Positions 16,519-24,937 of a stretch of 35,547 nt of DNA are shown in pieces. Below the pieces are notes generated by a model that saw nothing but the letters and a program-made list of their open reading frames with translations, was not told where the DNA came from and did not search any database. The stretch is from Deltaproteobacteria bacterium. GTDB taxonomy: Bacteria; Desulfobacterota; BSN033; WVXP01. The stretch lies in NCBI GenBank assembly GCA_019308905.1, contig JAFDHF010000043.1, positions 1 to 35,547 on the forward strand, in the 5' to 3' direction. Every line of letters starts with the position of its first letter. Within the stretch, counting starts at the first letter, position 1. Position numbers and translations under genes: made by a program.

Positions 16519-17685
16519 TCAGCCCTTTTCCGGGATATGAGATCTCCCGCTCACCATCTCGGAAAAGAGGACCACCTGCTCCCGTACCCACCGGAGAAGA
16601 GCCCTCGATTCAGGGGTATCGACGAGCCTATCCCGGGTCTTCGTCCCGCGGCATCGCCCGGCAAATTCCCCACGGGATAGGCGGCATCGCCCGAATATCG
16701 ACTCCCCGTACGGAACATCCAGGTCGAGCTCTTCCATCCTATAGGATGCCACAACCTCTTCTCCCTCCATAAAGTCGATCCGGTTGAGACTCGCCATCTT
16801 TCCCCTTCTGACCAAGGGTCGATCCGCCACGAAGAGTGTCAGGGTGCCTGGAAACCTCGAATCCCCGGCAAGCCGGACCATCCCATCCATCTCTCGACCC
16901 GTACCAGGTAGCAGGGCAGGGATTCTTCGGACCCAGGGCTTCTCAAATCCACTCTTCCTGGGTATGGATCCGGCCCTGAGCCGCCTGATCACCACGGCTC
17001 CGTTGTGGATGACACAGACTCGGTGAGACCTTAGAGGATGCTGGGCTTGGGGATGATCTCTCAGTGCCGCACAGAGGCTCTCCACATCGATCCTCCCCTC
17101 TACACCTTTCGGTCCCACACCCCGGAAGGCCGAAAAACCCCGCTCGCCTGAAACAACGGCATCCTTCACGCCTGCAATCCCCGCCATCGAGTCCACACCG
17201 GCAAGAAGGAGAGCTTCCGCCGGATCGACACGCCGGTTCCGATACCCTTCGGCGTAACCGTAAGCATGCTCCTCGTTGAAACCGAAGACGTTGATCAGAC
17301 CCCGGGCATAGCCGATCAGGTAGGAGGAGGCGAACATCTGACGCATATAGAATTTCCCGCCCATCCCGTATCCTCCGTAACGGCCTGAAACCCGCTCGCC
17401 TGATCGCCACCGCCCCCAGGGTTTGAATGCCGATTCAATGGATTCCATGGTCATCCCCACGAAATCAATACAGCCGAACACAGGGGGTCTGCCATCGGTT
17501 CCGTCCGTGAAATCGAGGAAAATAGTCTCCACTCCGGGGTTGAGACCCGCCTCCAAAACCGCGTCCGCGGCGTTTTTCACCCATTCGGCCAACCCCTGCT
17601 CGTGGGTGGCGAACTCCCTTCCGATCAGATCGAGAAACCCGTCATCAAAGACGTTCTTCTCTGGCACGATCTTCACAACCGTCAT
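16519..17685 (-). CDS. Stand-alone GHKL (histidine kinase-like) ATPase-fold protein
   Basis: The 388-residue protein carries the Bergerat ATP-binding motifs. The N-box helix is EWVKNAADAVLEA (Glu34, Asn38, Asp41). IDFVGMT (Asp74, Gly77) matches the G1 box, and SGRYGGYGMGGKF (100-111) is a glycine-rich lid. This pattern is like Hsp90, MutL and MORC ATPases rather than sensor kinases: there is no dimerisation His domain, transmembrane segment or receiver. Residues after about 200 are not assignable. It sits 25 nt after the second sugar ABC permease gene and 61 nt before the PIG-L gene, inside a glycan-type operon, where such an ATPase is unexpected. Its role is unknown: it could be a regulator, a chaperone-like factor or a defence-type ATPase. 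Confidence 0.75.
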   Translation of the reverse strand: MTVVKIVPEKNVFDDGFLDLIGREFATHEQGLAEWVKNAADAVLEAGLNPGVETIFLDFTDGTDGRPPVFGCIDFVGMTMESIESAFKPWGRWRSGERVSGRYGGYGMGGKFYMRQMFASSYLIGYARGLINVFGFNEEHAYGYAEGYRNRRVDPAEALLLAGVDSMAGIAGVKDAVVSGERGFSAFRGVGPKGVEGRIDVESLCAALRDHPQAQHPLRSHRVCVIHNGAVVIRRLRAGSIPRKSGFEKPWVRRIPALLPGTGREMDGMVRLAGDSRFPGTLTLFVADRPLVRRGKMASLNRIDFMEGEEVVASYRMEELDLDVPYGESIFGRCRLSRGEFAGRCRGTKTRDRLVDTPESRALLRWVREQVVLFSEMVSGRSHIPEKG

Positions 17686-17710
17686 GCCCGCGTCTGCAAG
17701 CCTACCAAAG

Positions 17711-18811
17711 CTAGCCCTTTACCGCCCCGAGTAGAATGCCCTCGGTGAAATACTTCTGACCGCCCACATAGACGATCAGTATAGGAATCAGTGCAATGAC
17801 CGAAGCTGCCATCAGAAGGGTCATATCCACGCTGTACTGGTCTTGGAAGAGCTTCAAAACGACCGAAAGAGGCATCATCTTAGGATTGTCCACGATGACA
17901 AGGGGCCAGACGAACATCCTCCAGGACCCCATGAAGGTGAAGATCACGAGGGTGATCATGGCCGGTTTTGAGAGGGGAAGAATAATCTTCCACCAAATCA
18001 CCAGAGATCCACAGCCGTCTATACGAGCCGCATCTTCAAGATCCCTGGGTATCGACATGAAGAACTGCCTCAGCATGAAGGTCCCATAGGCGGTAAACAG
18101 GCCGGGAGCGATGAGAGAAAAATAGGAGTCTACACCCATGGGCGTCCCCACGAACCAGTCACCCAGATATAGGGGGGCCGTGAAGTAGCGGGTATGGAAG
18201 GTGGCATTGAGAAACTCGGGGAGTTTCCTGAAAATCGCAAACAGGGGAATCAGGGTCACCGTTTCCGGGATCATCATCGTTCCCAGATAAGCCAGAAACA
18301 GCTTGTCCCTGCCGGGGAAGTCGAGGCGGGCAAAGGCGAAGGCTGCCAAACTGCTCGTCAGAACCTTTCCAAAGGTGATGCAGAAGGCGATGATTATCGT
18401 GTTTATATAAGCCCTTCCCAGGTTCGCCACCCGCCATGCCTCCGGATAGTTCTGAACTCTGAGGTAGTACTTTCCCTTGCTGACCACGTCTTTGGATGGA
18501 ACGGTCAGGAGACTCCCCACCGTCCCGTCCTTACGGATCTCCCGTATCCTGGCCACCTCCCCGTTGTCGCTCAGCAGCCTGATGCGCCGGAGGCCCTCGG
18601 CCGTCTTCAGGTAGTGGAAGACACGCCAGGGGATGATATGGGTCTCCCTTGTCATGACATCGTCCTTTTCCTTGAACGACGTTGAGACCATCCACACAAA
18701 TGGTCCCACCATGGCCAAGGCGATGAGACAAAGGACAGCGTAGGATACAACCTTGCGGATGAAATCCCGGCGCCTCTTTCGTTTTCTGGAAAGCTCGGCT
18801 CTGCTAGCCAT
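17711..18811 (-). CDS. Carbohydrate ABC transporter permease (MalG-like) with enlarged external loop
   Basis: This is the second membrane subunit of a CUT1-type sugar importer. The ATG at 18811 follows AGGGGATATCC; a longer frame to 18922 would overlap the upstream permease. After a basic N-terminus, helix 1 (AVLCLIALAMVGPFVWMVS) is followed by about 80 residues of hydrophilic sequence before the next helix. Another insert (about residues 215-250, FHTRYFTAPLYLGDWFVG) precedes the loop that contacts the ATPase. That loop is the EAA motif, EDAARIDGCGSLVIWWKIILP. At 367 residues it is about 80 longer than typical MalG proteins of about 280-300, and the extra length is mostly outside the membrane. 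It belongs with the genes at 18847-22194. Confidence 0.92.
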   Translation of the reverse strand: MASRAELSRKRKRRRDFIRKVVSYAVLCLIALAMVGPFVWMVSTSFKEKDDVMTRETHIIPWRVFHYLKTAEGLRRIRLLSDNGEVARIREIRKDGTVGSLLTVPSKDVVSKGKYYLRVQNYPEAWRVANLGRAYINTIIIAFCITFGKVLTSSLAAFAFARLDFPGRDKLFLAYLGTMMIPETVTLIPLFAIFRKLPEFLNATFHTRYFTAPLYLGDWFVGTPMGVDSYFSLIAPGLFTAYGTFMLRQFFMSIPRDLEDAARIDGCGSLVIWWKIILPLSKPAMITLVIFTFMGSWRMFVWPLVIVDNPKMMPLSVVLKLFQDQYSVDMTLLMAASVIALIPILIVYVGGQKYFTEGILLGAVKG

Positions 18812-18846
18812 GGATATCCCCTGGATTCTCCCTTCGGCAGCGGGAC

Positions 18847-19755
18847 CTAATACTGAACCTTTCTGCCCCCATAGCGCCAGTTGATCAGAGTAACCGCAAA
18901 AACCAAGAGGAAGAGGAACCACGACACCGCAGCAGCATATCCCATCCGCTGTTCTTCGAAAGCCTCAGCAAAGATGTAGTAACTTATAGTCGTGGTTGCC
19001 CCGGGAGGTGGTCCCCCTCCGGTCATGACGATCACCTGATCGAATCCGCCCTGGAACCCCTCTATCACGCTCATGACGAAGATGAAAAAACTCGTGGGCC
19101 CTAGCATGGGAATCGTTATATAGCGGAACTTTCCCCAGGCCCCGACCCCGTCGATGCTTGCCACCTCGTAAAGGCCGGGGTCGATGGCCTGGAGCCCTGC
19201 CAGATAGAGGATCATGCTCTTTCCCCCTGCTCCGGCCCAGAGCCCCATGATGATAAGGGCGGGCTTTGCCCAGAACCTGTCGCTCAGCCAGGCAGGACCC
19301 TTAAGACCGGTAAAGAAATGGATCAGCTGGTTGAAAAGGCCGAACTCCGGGTTGTAGATCCAGACCCAGAGAACGTAGAGCGCAACGCCCACACAGATGT
19401 GGGGCAGGAAGTAGATCGTCCTGAACACGACGATCCCCTTCAGTTTCTGATTCACCAGCATGGCCATCCCCAGGGAGAGAAACATCCCGATGGGGATCCC
19501 TATCATGAGAAAAACCGTGTTGTAGAAGTAGTACCAGAACTCGCGAGAGGTCAGGAGGTGGACGAAATTCCTCAACCCGATGAAATGCGCGGCCCGCATC
19601 ATGTCCCACGAGTAAAAGGCCAGCACGAAGGAGGCAACCACCGGTAGGAATGTGAATGCAGCGAACCCCAGGAAATTCGGCATCAGAAAGGCGTATCCTT
19701 CCAGAGCTCGCCTCAATCTCTTGCTGCGATGGCTCCTCCGTTTCCCTGGGTTCAA
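18847..19755 (-). CDS. Carbohydrate ABC transporter permease (MalF/UgpA-like)
   Basis: This is the first membrane subunit of the sugar importer, with 302 residues and six predicted helices. The N-terminus is basic, then FLMPNFLGFAAFTFLPVVASFVLAFYSW forms helix 1. The ATPase-contacting EAA loop reads YEVASIDGVGAWGKFRYITIPMLGP. A GGP motif and the YYIFAEAFEEQRMGYAAAVSW segment are typical of the family. The start is 10 nt after the binding protein stop, and 35 nt separate it from the partner permease. It acts in the inner membrane. Confidence 0.95.
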   Translation of the reverse strand: MNPGKRRSHRSKRLRRALEGYAFLMPNFLGFAAFTFLPVVASFVLAFYSWDMMRAAHFIGLRNFVHLLTSREFWYYFYNTVFLMIGIPIGMFLSLGMAMLVNQKLKGIVVFRTIYFLPHICVGVALYVLWVWIYNPEFGLFNQLIHFFTGLKGPAWLSDRFWAKPALIIMGLWAGAGGKSMILYLAGLQAIDPGLYEVASIDGVGAWGKFRYITIPMLGPTSFFIFVMSVIEGFQGGFDQVIVMTGGGPPPGATTTISYYIFAEAFEEQRMGYAAAVSWFLFLLVFAVTLINWRYGGRKVQY

Positions 19756-19765
19756 CTTCTCCTCC

Positions 19766-21097
19766 TCACGGGGCCGACTCTTCCCTCTCCTTCTTGAGTT
19801 CTTCGATCAATCCGTTCACGTCTTGCTCGATCCTGGCCACACACTCATCCACACCGAATTTACCCTCCTGCAAGTACTGGAAGTTCGTCTTGAACACCTT
19901 CTGAAGCGCCTTGTACCGGGGAAAACGGGGCACAAAGACCTTGTTCGGCGTCCGGATGAGATCCAGAAAATAGACGTTATGCTCGGGCGGCGAGGTATTC
20001 AGAAAGACCGGGCTCTCGGCAACCGATCTACGGGCCGGCACGAATCGACCGGACTTGGCCATCATGGCGGAGGCATCTTTCCCTGTGAAGAATTTCAGAA
20101 ACCGCCAGGATTCATCGGGGTTTTGCGTATTCTTGGCTATGACCCAGGGATTGAATCCACCCACGATCAGGGCTCTCGGCTCTTTCCCGGGCCACTTGGG
20201 CACAGGACCTACATCCCAGTCAAAGGCAAGACTCTCCCTGAACCCGGTTACGTCCCCGCGCATAAGCAACACCATGGCCACTTTCTGGGCTGCCCATACG
20301 TTCTGATCGGCCCGGAACTCCGGAGGCGGAACGACCTTGGACTTCACGATAAGGTCGTAAAGGAGCTGAATCACGGCCCTTCCTTCAGGCGTGTTGAAGG
20401 TACACTTGCTGTTGTCCTGGTTGAGGATCGTGGCGCCGCTCTGGCCTGCCAGAAGTTCGATCACTCCCATCTTGACCTTGACATAGACCCCGTACTGATC
20501 TATGAAGCCGTCGCCGTCGAAATCCCTGGTGAGCTTCTTTGCCGTCTCGAGCAGGGTATCCCACGTCCAGGACCGGTCGGGATAGGAAAGGCCGGCCTTG
20601 TCGAACAGGCCCCGGTTGTAGTAGAGCGCCCACCCCACAATATCGACGGGCAGTCCGCAGAGACTGCCGTCACTGGCCCGGCACCCCATCAGAGCCTCGG
20701 GGTAGAAATCATCGAGGTCGATCTCGTCCCTGTCTCTCTCGACATACTTGTCCAGAGCGAGGAGAGCCTTCTTCTCCATGAACTGCGGGAAATAGCTGTT
20801 GGCAAGACGCATAACGTCGAGCTTGCTTCCGGCTGCAACCATGGTGAGAATCTTCCTGTGGTAAGCGCTCCATGGAAGCATCATGAGTTCGACGGTAATA
20901 TCCGGGTTTCTCTTCTCGAACTCGTCCACCACCTGCTTGTACACCTCGTTGGAGGAAGGAGACCCCCACACGGTAAACCTGATCGTCTTCTTTTCGGCCG
21001 CCTTCTCCTCTCTCTGACAGCCTGCGAGCATAGAAAAGACAAAGAAAAAAGCCATGAAAAGAGGTAGAGAAATCAATCCACCCGGTCTCTTTTTCAT
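19766..21097 (-). CDS. Extracellular sugar-binding lipoprotein of the ABC importer
   Basis: This is a 443-residue MalE/UgpB-type receptor. A lipoprotein signal (basic start, hydrophobic core, lipobox MLAGC with Cys27) anchors it to a membrane. The mature part has TIRFTVWGSPSSNEVYKQVVDEFEKRNPDITVEL and PVDIVGWALYYNRGLFDKAG, and a calcium-like loop DFDGDGFIDQYG. The ligand is unknown, though the family takes up oligosaccharides or glycerol-phosphate compounds. Its start overlaps the ATPase stop by four bases (ATGA), so synthesis is coupled. The neighbouring glycan genes suggest it may recover glycan fragments or precursors, which is inference. Confidence 0.95.
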   Translation of the reverse strand: MKKRPGGLISLPLFMAFFFVFSMLAGCQREEKAAEKKTIRFTVWGSPSSNEVYKQVVDEFEKRNPDITVELMMLPWSAYHRKILTMVAAGSKLDVMRLANSYFPQFMEKKALLALDKYVERDRDEIDLDDFYPEALMGCRASDGSLCGLPVDIVGWALYYNRGLFDKAGLSYPDRSWTWDTLLETAKKLTRDFDGDGFIDQYGVYVKVKMGVIELLAGQSGATILNQDNSKCTFNTPEGRAVIQLLYDLIVKSKVVPPPEFRADQNVWAAQKVAMVLLMRGDVTGFRESLAFDWDVGPVPKWPGKEPRALIVGGFNPWVIAKNTQNPDESWRFLKFFTGKDASAMMAKSGRFVPARRSVAESPVFLNTSPPEHNVYFLDLIRTPNKVFVPRFPRYKALQKVFKTNFQYLQEGKFGVDECVARIEQDVNGLIEELKKEREESAP

Positions 21098-22194
21098 TGA
21101 ATAATCCTCCCCGTCTCCTTGTCAAAGATATGAATGCGATCCATATCGATATGGATGTCCAAGTCGGAACCATGTCTGGCCGAGGTCTTGGGAGTTAGCT
21201 TTCCCACCATGGATACCTCTCCGATATGGAAGTAAACGATCATCTCCGAACCCATGGGTTCGACAAAATCGACATGGGCGGTAAAGCAATTTTCCTCTAC
21301 GGCCTCGGGAAAGTACATTCTATCCTGGATATGTTCGGGCCGGATTCCGAAAATCACTTCCCTGTTCACCAGTCCCTCAAACTGTGCAGAACGGCTCTCC
21401 GGGATTCTGGCCTCGAAACCTGCGGTATCGATGTACAGAGCCCCGTCACGACGGACGATTCTGCTTTCCATAAGATTCATGCTCGGACTGCCGACAAAAC
21501 CCGCCACGAAGAGGTTGCTGGGCGTATCGTAGATCTCCATGGGAGTGCCGACCTGCTGGATCCTGCCCTCCTTCATCACGACGATCCGATCCCCCATGGT
21601 CATGGCCTCCACCTGGTCATGTGTAACATAGATCATAGTAGCTCCCAGCCGGTTGTGGAGCTTGGTGATCTCCATTCTCATGTGAAGTCTCAGCTTCGCG
21701 TCCAGGTTGGAAAGGGGCTCGTCGAAGAGAAAAACCTCCGGTTTTCTCACGATGGCACGACCCACTGCCACCCTCTGCCGCTGGCCTCCGGACAGATGCT
21801 TCGGCTTTCGGTCGAGGAGCCCTTCGATCCCCAGTATCCTCGCCGCTTCCGTCACCCTTCGGTCGATCTCCTCCTTGGGGAATTTCCGCCTCTTCAATGC
21901 GAAGGCCAAGTTGGTGTAGACGTCCATGTGAGGGTATAGGGCGTAGTTCTGAAAGACCATTGCGATGTTTCTTTCCTTTGGCGGTAGATCGTTCACCAGG
22001 CGGTCGCCGATAAATACGTTTCCCTCGGTGATCTCCTCCAGGCCTGCAACCATCCTCAAGGTCGTAGACTTCCCGCATCCGGACGGCCCCACAAGGACCA
22101 CGAACTCCTGATCCCTGACTTCCAGGTTGAAATCAGAGACCGCCAAGGTCTGATCGAATCTCTTTGTTACGTGCTCGAGAAGCACTCTCGACAT
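21094..22194 (-). CDS. Sugar ABC transporter ATP-binding protein (UgpC/MsmK/MalK type)
   Basis: The 366-residue protein powers the importer. It has Walker A GPSGCGKST near residue 36, a Q-loop in MVFQNYALYPHMDVYTN, signature LSGGQRQRVAVGRA, Walker B VFLFDEPLSNLDA, and the switch His in YVTHDQVEAMTMGDR. The C-terminal 130 or so residues are the OB-fold regulatory domain of the CUT1 family (IFGIRPEHIQD). The gene starts 37 nt after the radical SAM gene and overlaps the binding protein gene by four bases. The family often has one ATPase serving several importers, but here it is encoded with its own system. Confidence 0.96.
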   Translation of the reverse strand: MSRVLLEHVTKRFDQTLAVSDFNLEVRDQEFVVLVGPSGCGKSTTLRMVAGLEEITEGNVFIGDRLVNDLPPKERNIAMVFQNYALYPHMDVYTNLAFALKRRKFPKEEIDRRVTEAARILGIEGLLDRKPKHLSGGQRQRVAVGRAIVRKPEVFLFDEPLSNLDAKLRLHMRMEITKLHNRLGATMIYVTHDQVEAMTMGDRIVVMKEGRIQQVGTPMEIYDTPSNLFVAGFVGSPSMNLMESRIVRRDGALYIDTAGFEARIPESRSAQFEGLVNREVIFGIRPEHIQDRMYFPEAVEENCFTAHVDFVEPMGSEMIVYFHIGEVSMVGKLTPKTSARHGSDLDIHIDMDRIHIFDKETGRIIQ

Positions 22195-22231
22195 GGATCT
22201 TCATCCCCCCAGAACCGCCGTCACCCGGCCG

Positions 22232-23713
22232 CTAGGATCGCACGCGGGGCACCACTCTCCCATAGATCTTCTCCCTGCGGAAACCGAAGCCGTACAGAAA
22301 CTCCTTGACCGCCGGAACCAACCCGGCGGAGTTGGCCGGGCGGCACCAGAAAAAGACGAATCGGCTGACTTTTTCGACGAAGACAAAAAACCTGTTCGGT
22401 GGAAGCCTGATCAGCAGCCTCACCAGCGGCAGGAGGGCAGGGATCTGGGCGGTAAGTGCGAACAGCTTCTGAAGATTCTCGATCCGCTCCCTATCCTTGA
22501 GCCTCAGGGGGATCCCCTTGAAAGAGTCGGCGTATTCGTAGCTGATTTTGGGTGTCTCGATATATCCTTCGTCCAAGGCATACTGCCCCAGACGGGTTCT
22601 GGGAAAGGGAAGGTAGATGAAGGCGAATGTGTGCTGCGGCCTGAGTCTTATGTTGAATTCCAAGGTCTGGAATGCCATCTCCAGGGTCTCCCCGGGCAAC
22701 CCGAGCATGTTCGACGTACTGAATTGGATGTGGTACCGGTGGAGAAGATCACTGGTGCGCAAAAACGCCTCATCGGTTATCTTCTTGTTCAATACGCTGT
22801 TGCGGTATGCCTCGTTACCAGATTCCAGGCCGAGTTTGACCCAGCTACAGCCGCTCTCCTTGAGGGCTCTCACCGTCTCCTCATCGGTCAAATCAGCTCT
22901 CAGGCTGCACCGAAACGGAAGGTGGATCTTTCTGCTGTAGAGATCCAGAAAGGCGAGAAGCCATCCCTTGTTTATGTTGAAGGTTCCATCCCAAAAAAGC
23001 ACGATCTTTGTCCGGTACCTCTGCCGAACCTCCTCGATCTCCCTCACCACATTCTCAGGACTACGGTTCCTGTACCGCGGGGGGCGGGGGTGCATGGCCC
23101 TCCAGGCGTGGTTAAAGCAGAAGGAGCAGTCAAAGGGACACTCCCGGAGGGTAATAAAGTGTCTCGTGGGATTCTTGACAATAACCTTATAGTCCTCGTA
23201 GATCTCCCGGTCCGGAAAGGGAAACCCATCGAAATCGCCGATCAGAGGTCTCTGGGGGTTCCTTTCGATCCTCCCATCCACCTTGATCCAGAGATTCTCG
23301 ATACCCTCCACGGACCGGCCGCCGTCAATCCGGCTGAGAATCTCTGCCATGGGAAACTCTCCCTGTCCCCGGCAGACAATGTCCACATCCGGATGCTCAA
23401 TGATCTCGGGGTAGAATGTGGGATGAGGGCCACCGAAAACAACCAGGGGGCGGTGGGGGCCGACTTTATGAACGATGCGAGCAAAACCGAGCAGCTTGTC
23501 CTCCAGCCCTGTCGTGCAGGTGAATCCCACCACGTCAGGGCGTTCGCTTTTCAAACGGGCGAGGAATTCATCTCCCCTACCCGGGATGAAGACCCCCGTC
23601 TGGTGCCCTTCCCTCTTCACAAAGGAGGAGATGGACATGACACCGAGCAGCTCCATCATCTCATGCTGCACAAAAAGAACCCTGGCCACCCTCCTCACCC
23701 GCCTCTTTCTCAC
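22232..23713 (-). CDS. B12-binding domain radical SAM protein
   Basis: An N-terminal cobalamin-binding-type Rossmann domain (about the first 140 residues, with VVFGGPHPTFYPEIIEHPDVDIVCRGQGE) precedes a radical SAM barrel with CPFDCSFC (Cys 192, 196, 199 from the GTG at 23713) and a LGLESGNEAYR segment. These enzymes catalyse methyl transfers or C-C chemistry on lipids, tetrapyrroles, peptides and antibiotics; the substrate is not readable here. A final hydrophobic region (RFFVFVEKVSRFVFFW) may touch the membrane. The start is uncertain: ATG at 23794 and GTG at 23698 or 23689 are also in frame, and homology begins only around the ARVLFVQ segment. It is the first gene of the nine-gene run, behind a strong promoter. 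Confidence 0.88.
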   Translation of the reverse strand: MRKRRVRRVARVLFVQHEMMELLGVMSISSFVKREGHQTGVFIPGRGDEFLARLKSERPDVVGFTCTTGLEDKLLGFARIVHKVGPHRPLVVFGGPHPTFYPEIIEHPDVDIVCRGQGEFPMAEILSRIDGGRSVEGIENLWIKVDGRIERNPQRPLIGDFDGFPFPDREIYEDYKVIVKNPTRHFITLRECPFDCSFCFNHAWRAMHPRPPRYRNRSPENVVREIEEVRQRYRTKIVLFWDGTFNINKGWLLAFLDLYSRKIHLPFRCSLRADLTDEETVRALKESGCSWVKLGLESGNEAYRNSVLNKKITDEAFLRTSDLLHRYHIQFSTSNMLGLPGETLEMAFQTLEFNIRLRPQHTFAFIYLPFPRTRLGQYALDEGYIETPKISYEYADSFKGIPLRLKDRERIENLQKLFALTAQIPALLPLVRLLIRLPPNRFFVFVEKVSRFVFFWCRPANSAGLVPAVKEFLYGFGFRREKIYGRVVPRVRS

Positions 23714-23841
23714 AATGTTCCAGCATACAAGAGATCCACACGCGTAAGCCGAACCCCCCTTCGAGCCCGACCTTCTCACATGGGAAAAATCCATCAATCC
23801 ACAATAAGGGGGAAAAAGATCTGTACGGAACTCAAAAAGCT

Positions 23842-23871
23842 ATTCTATCAATCTGCGGTTTCTCGTGTCAA
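23842..23871 (-). promoter_or_regulatory. Strong sigma-70 promoter for the nine-gene operon
   Basis: On the minus strand: perfect TTGACA (23871-23866), an 18-nt spacer and TAGAAT (23847-23842). Transcription would begin near 23835. The -10 region shares the 14-mer TTGATAGAATAGCT with the promoter at 5277-5290. Confidence 0.7.
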
Positions 23872-23880
23872 TCGAAGGCC

Positions 23881-23987
23881 CTCTTGGCTTCTTCCACTTC
23901 CCGACTAAAGATTCTTGCGAGTTGGGGACTCTGCGGCACCCTGCGGCTTACGCAGTGTCGCTCGGAGATGACGGTGTTTTCCAAGAG
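23881..23987. repeat. Possible short interspersed (REP/MITE-like) element
   Basis: This intergenic segment begins CTCTTGG (23881-23887) and ends CCAAGAG (23981-23987), an inverted pair. Between them is a hairpin CTGCG-GCTTA-CGCAG (23941-23955) and the phrase GTCGCTCGGAGATGACGG. That phrase resembles dispersed repeat sequences seen in several environmental bacterial genomes. No second full copy occurs in this window, so repeat status is a guess. Confidence 0.35.
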
Positions 23988-24103
23988 CGGGGAAACTCCA
24001 GGAGTCTATCGATGGGAGGTCGCTTTTGACCTTGCCTCGAGGAGATCCTCCCGGCCGCTCCAATCCGCCGGGAGAACTCCTCTCCAAACAGAACGCCACC
24101 CTT

Positions 24104-24937
24104 CTATGGAATCGCCTTGTGGCTAATCGCAGAGAGAGCTTCCCACAGTTGGTCCGGGGCCGTACATTCCAGAAGCCTCTCCCTGGCCTCACTCGCCTGA
24201 AGTGACTCTATGAGTCCTGACAACAGCTGGAGATAGAAGGCACTTGCCGCCGAAGGAATCACTATGAAAAAGATTATCCGCGTCAGCCCGCCGTCCGGCG
24301 CTCCGAAGTCGAGCCCCTCTCTCTTGAGACCCACCGAAAAGGTGAGACCTCCGCCTTCCACCCCACGCACGTGGGGGAAGGCCAGGCCGTGATTGACAGC
24401 CGTGGAAATGATGGCCTCCCTTTCCAGAGCGGCATGGAGAAGTCCATCCGGATTCTCCACAAACCCCTTTCTCGCCATCAGGCCTATGAGCTCTGAGAGG
24501 GCCTCGTTCCTTGTCTTTGCCTTCAACCTCGGGCACATGAGCGACTTGTCCGAAAAGCGGGCAATCCCGGATCTGAGCCTTCCCATCGACCTCACACTTC
24601 TGACCTGCCGCGGAGCTCCCGGACGGCTATAGAGTATCCGAGAGCAACTCGGACACTGGTAGATTTCATCACCTCTCTCGATGGCATAGGTCCTGGAGGT
24701 GGGAAGAGCCATGCCGCAGGCGGAACAGACGCCGTCCACAACAGGCACGACCACGGCCGGATCGCGCTTTCTCAGGCGGCGGCAGAGAGAAGCCACAGTG
24801 GAGGGGAGATCCTCGAGAAGGTCGTGTATCGCCTTCTCGATCTCTTCGGGCTGAGTCTCCGGGTTTAGTGATTGTTGTTCGGATTCGGCGAAATAGAGTT
24901 CCTGGAGTTGTATCAACTGGTTCAAGACTCTTTTCAT
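24104..24937 (-). CDS. Zinc-ribbon protein fused to a PTS EIIA (PtsN/fructose-type) domain
   Basis: Residues 1-65 are helical and charged. A four-cysteine zinc ribbon follows (CSAC at 71-74 and CPSC at 95-98), resembling the C4-type zinc ribbon family with an N-terminal coiled coil. Residues of about 135-277 are a PTS type-2 EIIA domain: NEALSELIGLMARKGFV, then the active-site segment AVNHGLAFPHVRG with the phosphorylatable His189. No EIIB or EIIC component is nearby, so this is likely a regulatory EIIA like PtsN, acting by phosphorylation state rather than in sugar uptake. The ATG at 24937 follows AAAGG. The fusion of a nucleic-acid-type zinc ribbon to an EIIA is the odd feature. It stands alone between two noncoding stretches. 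Confidence 0.85.
   Translation of the reverse strand: MKRVLNQLIQLQELYFAESEQQSLNPETQPEEIEKAIHDLLEDLPSTVASLCRRLRKRDPAVVVPVVDGVCSACGMALPTSRTYAIERGDEIYQCPSCSRILYSRPGAPRQVRSVRSMGRLRSGIARFSDKSLMCPRLKAKTRNEALSELIGLMARKGFVENPDGLLHAALEREAIISTAVNHGLAFPHVRGVEGGGLTFSVGLKREGLDFGAPDGGLTRIIFFIVIPSAASAFYLQLLSGLIESLQASEARERLLECTAPDQLWEALSAISHKAIP

Noticed and set aside
19652-21067. 471-codon plus-strand frame
   Set aside because: It is antisense to the clearly real sugar-binding lipoprotein gene.
22193-23908. 571-codon plus-strand frame
   Set aside because: It is antisense to the B12 radical SAM gene and to its promoter.
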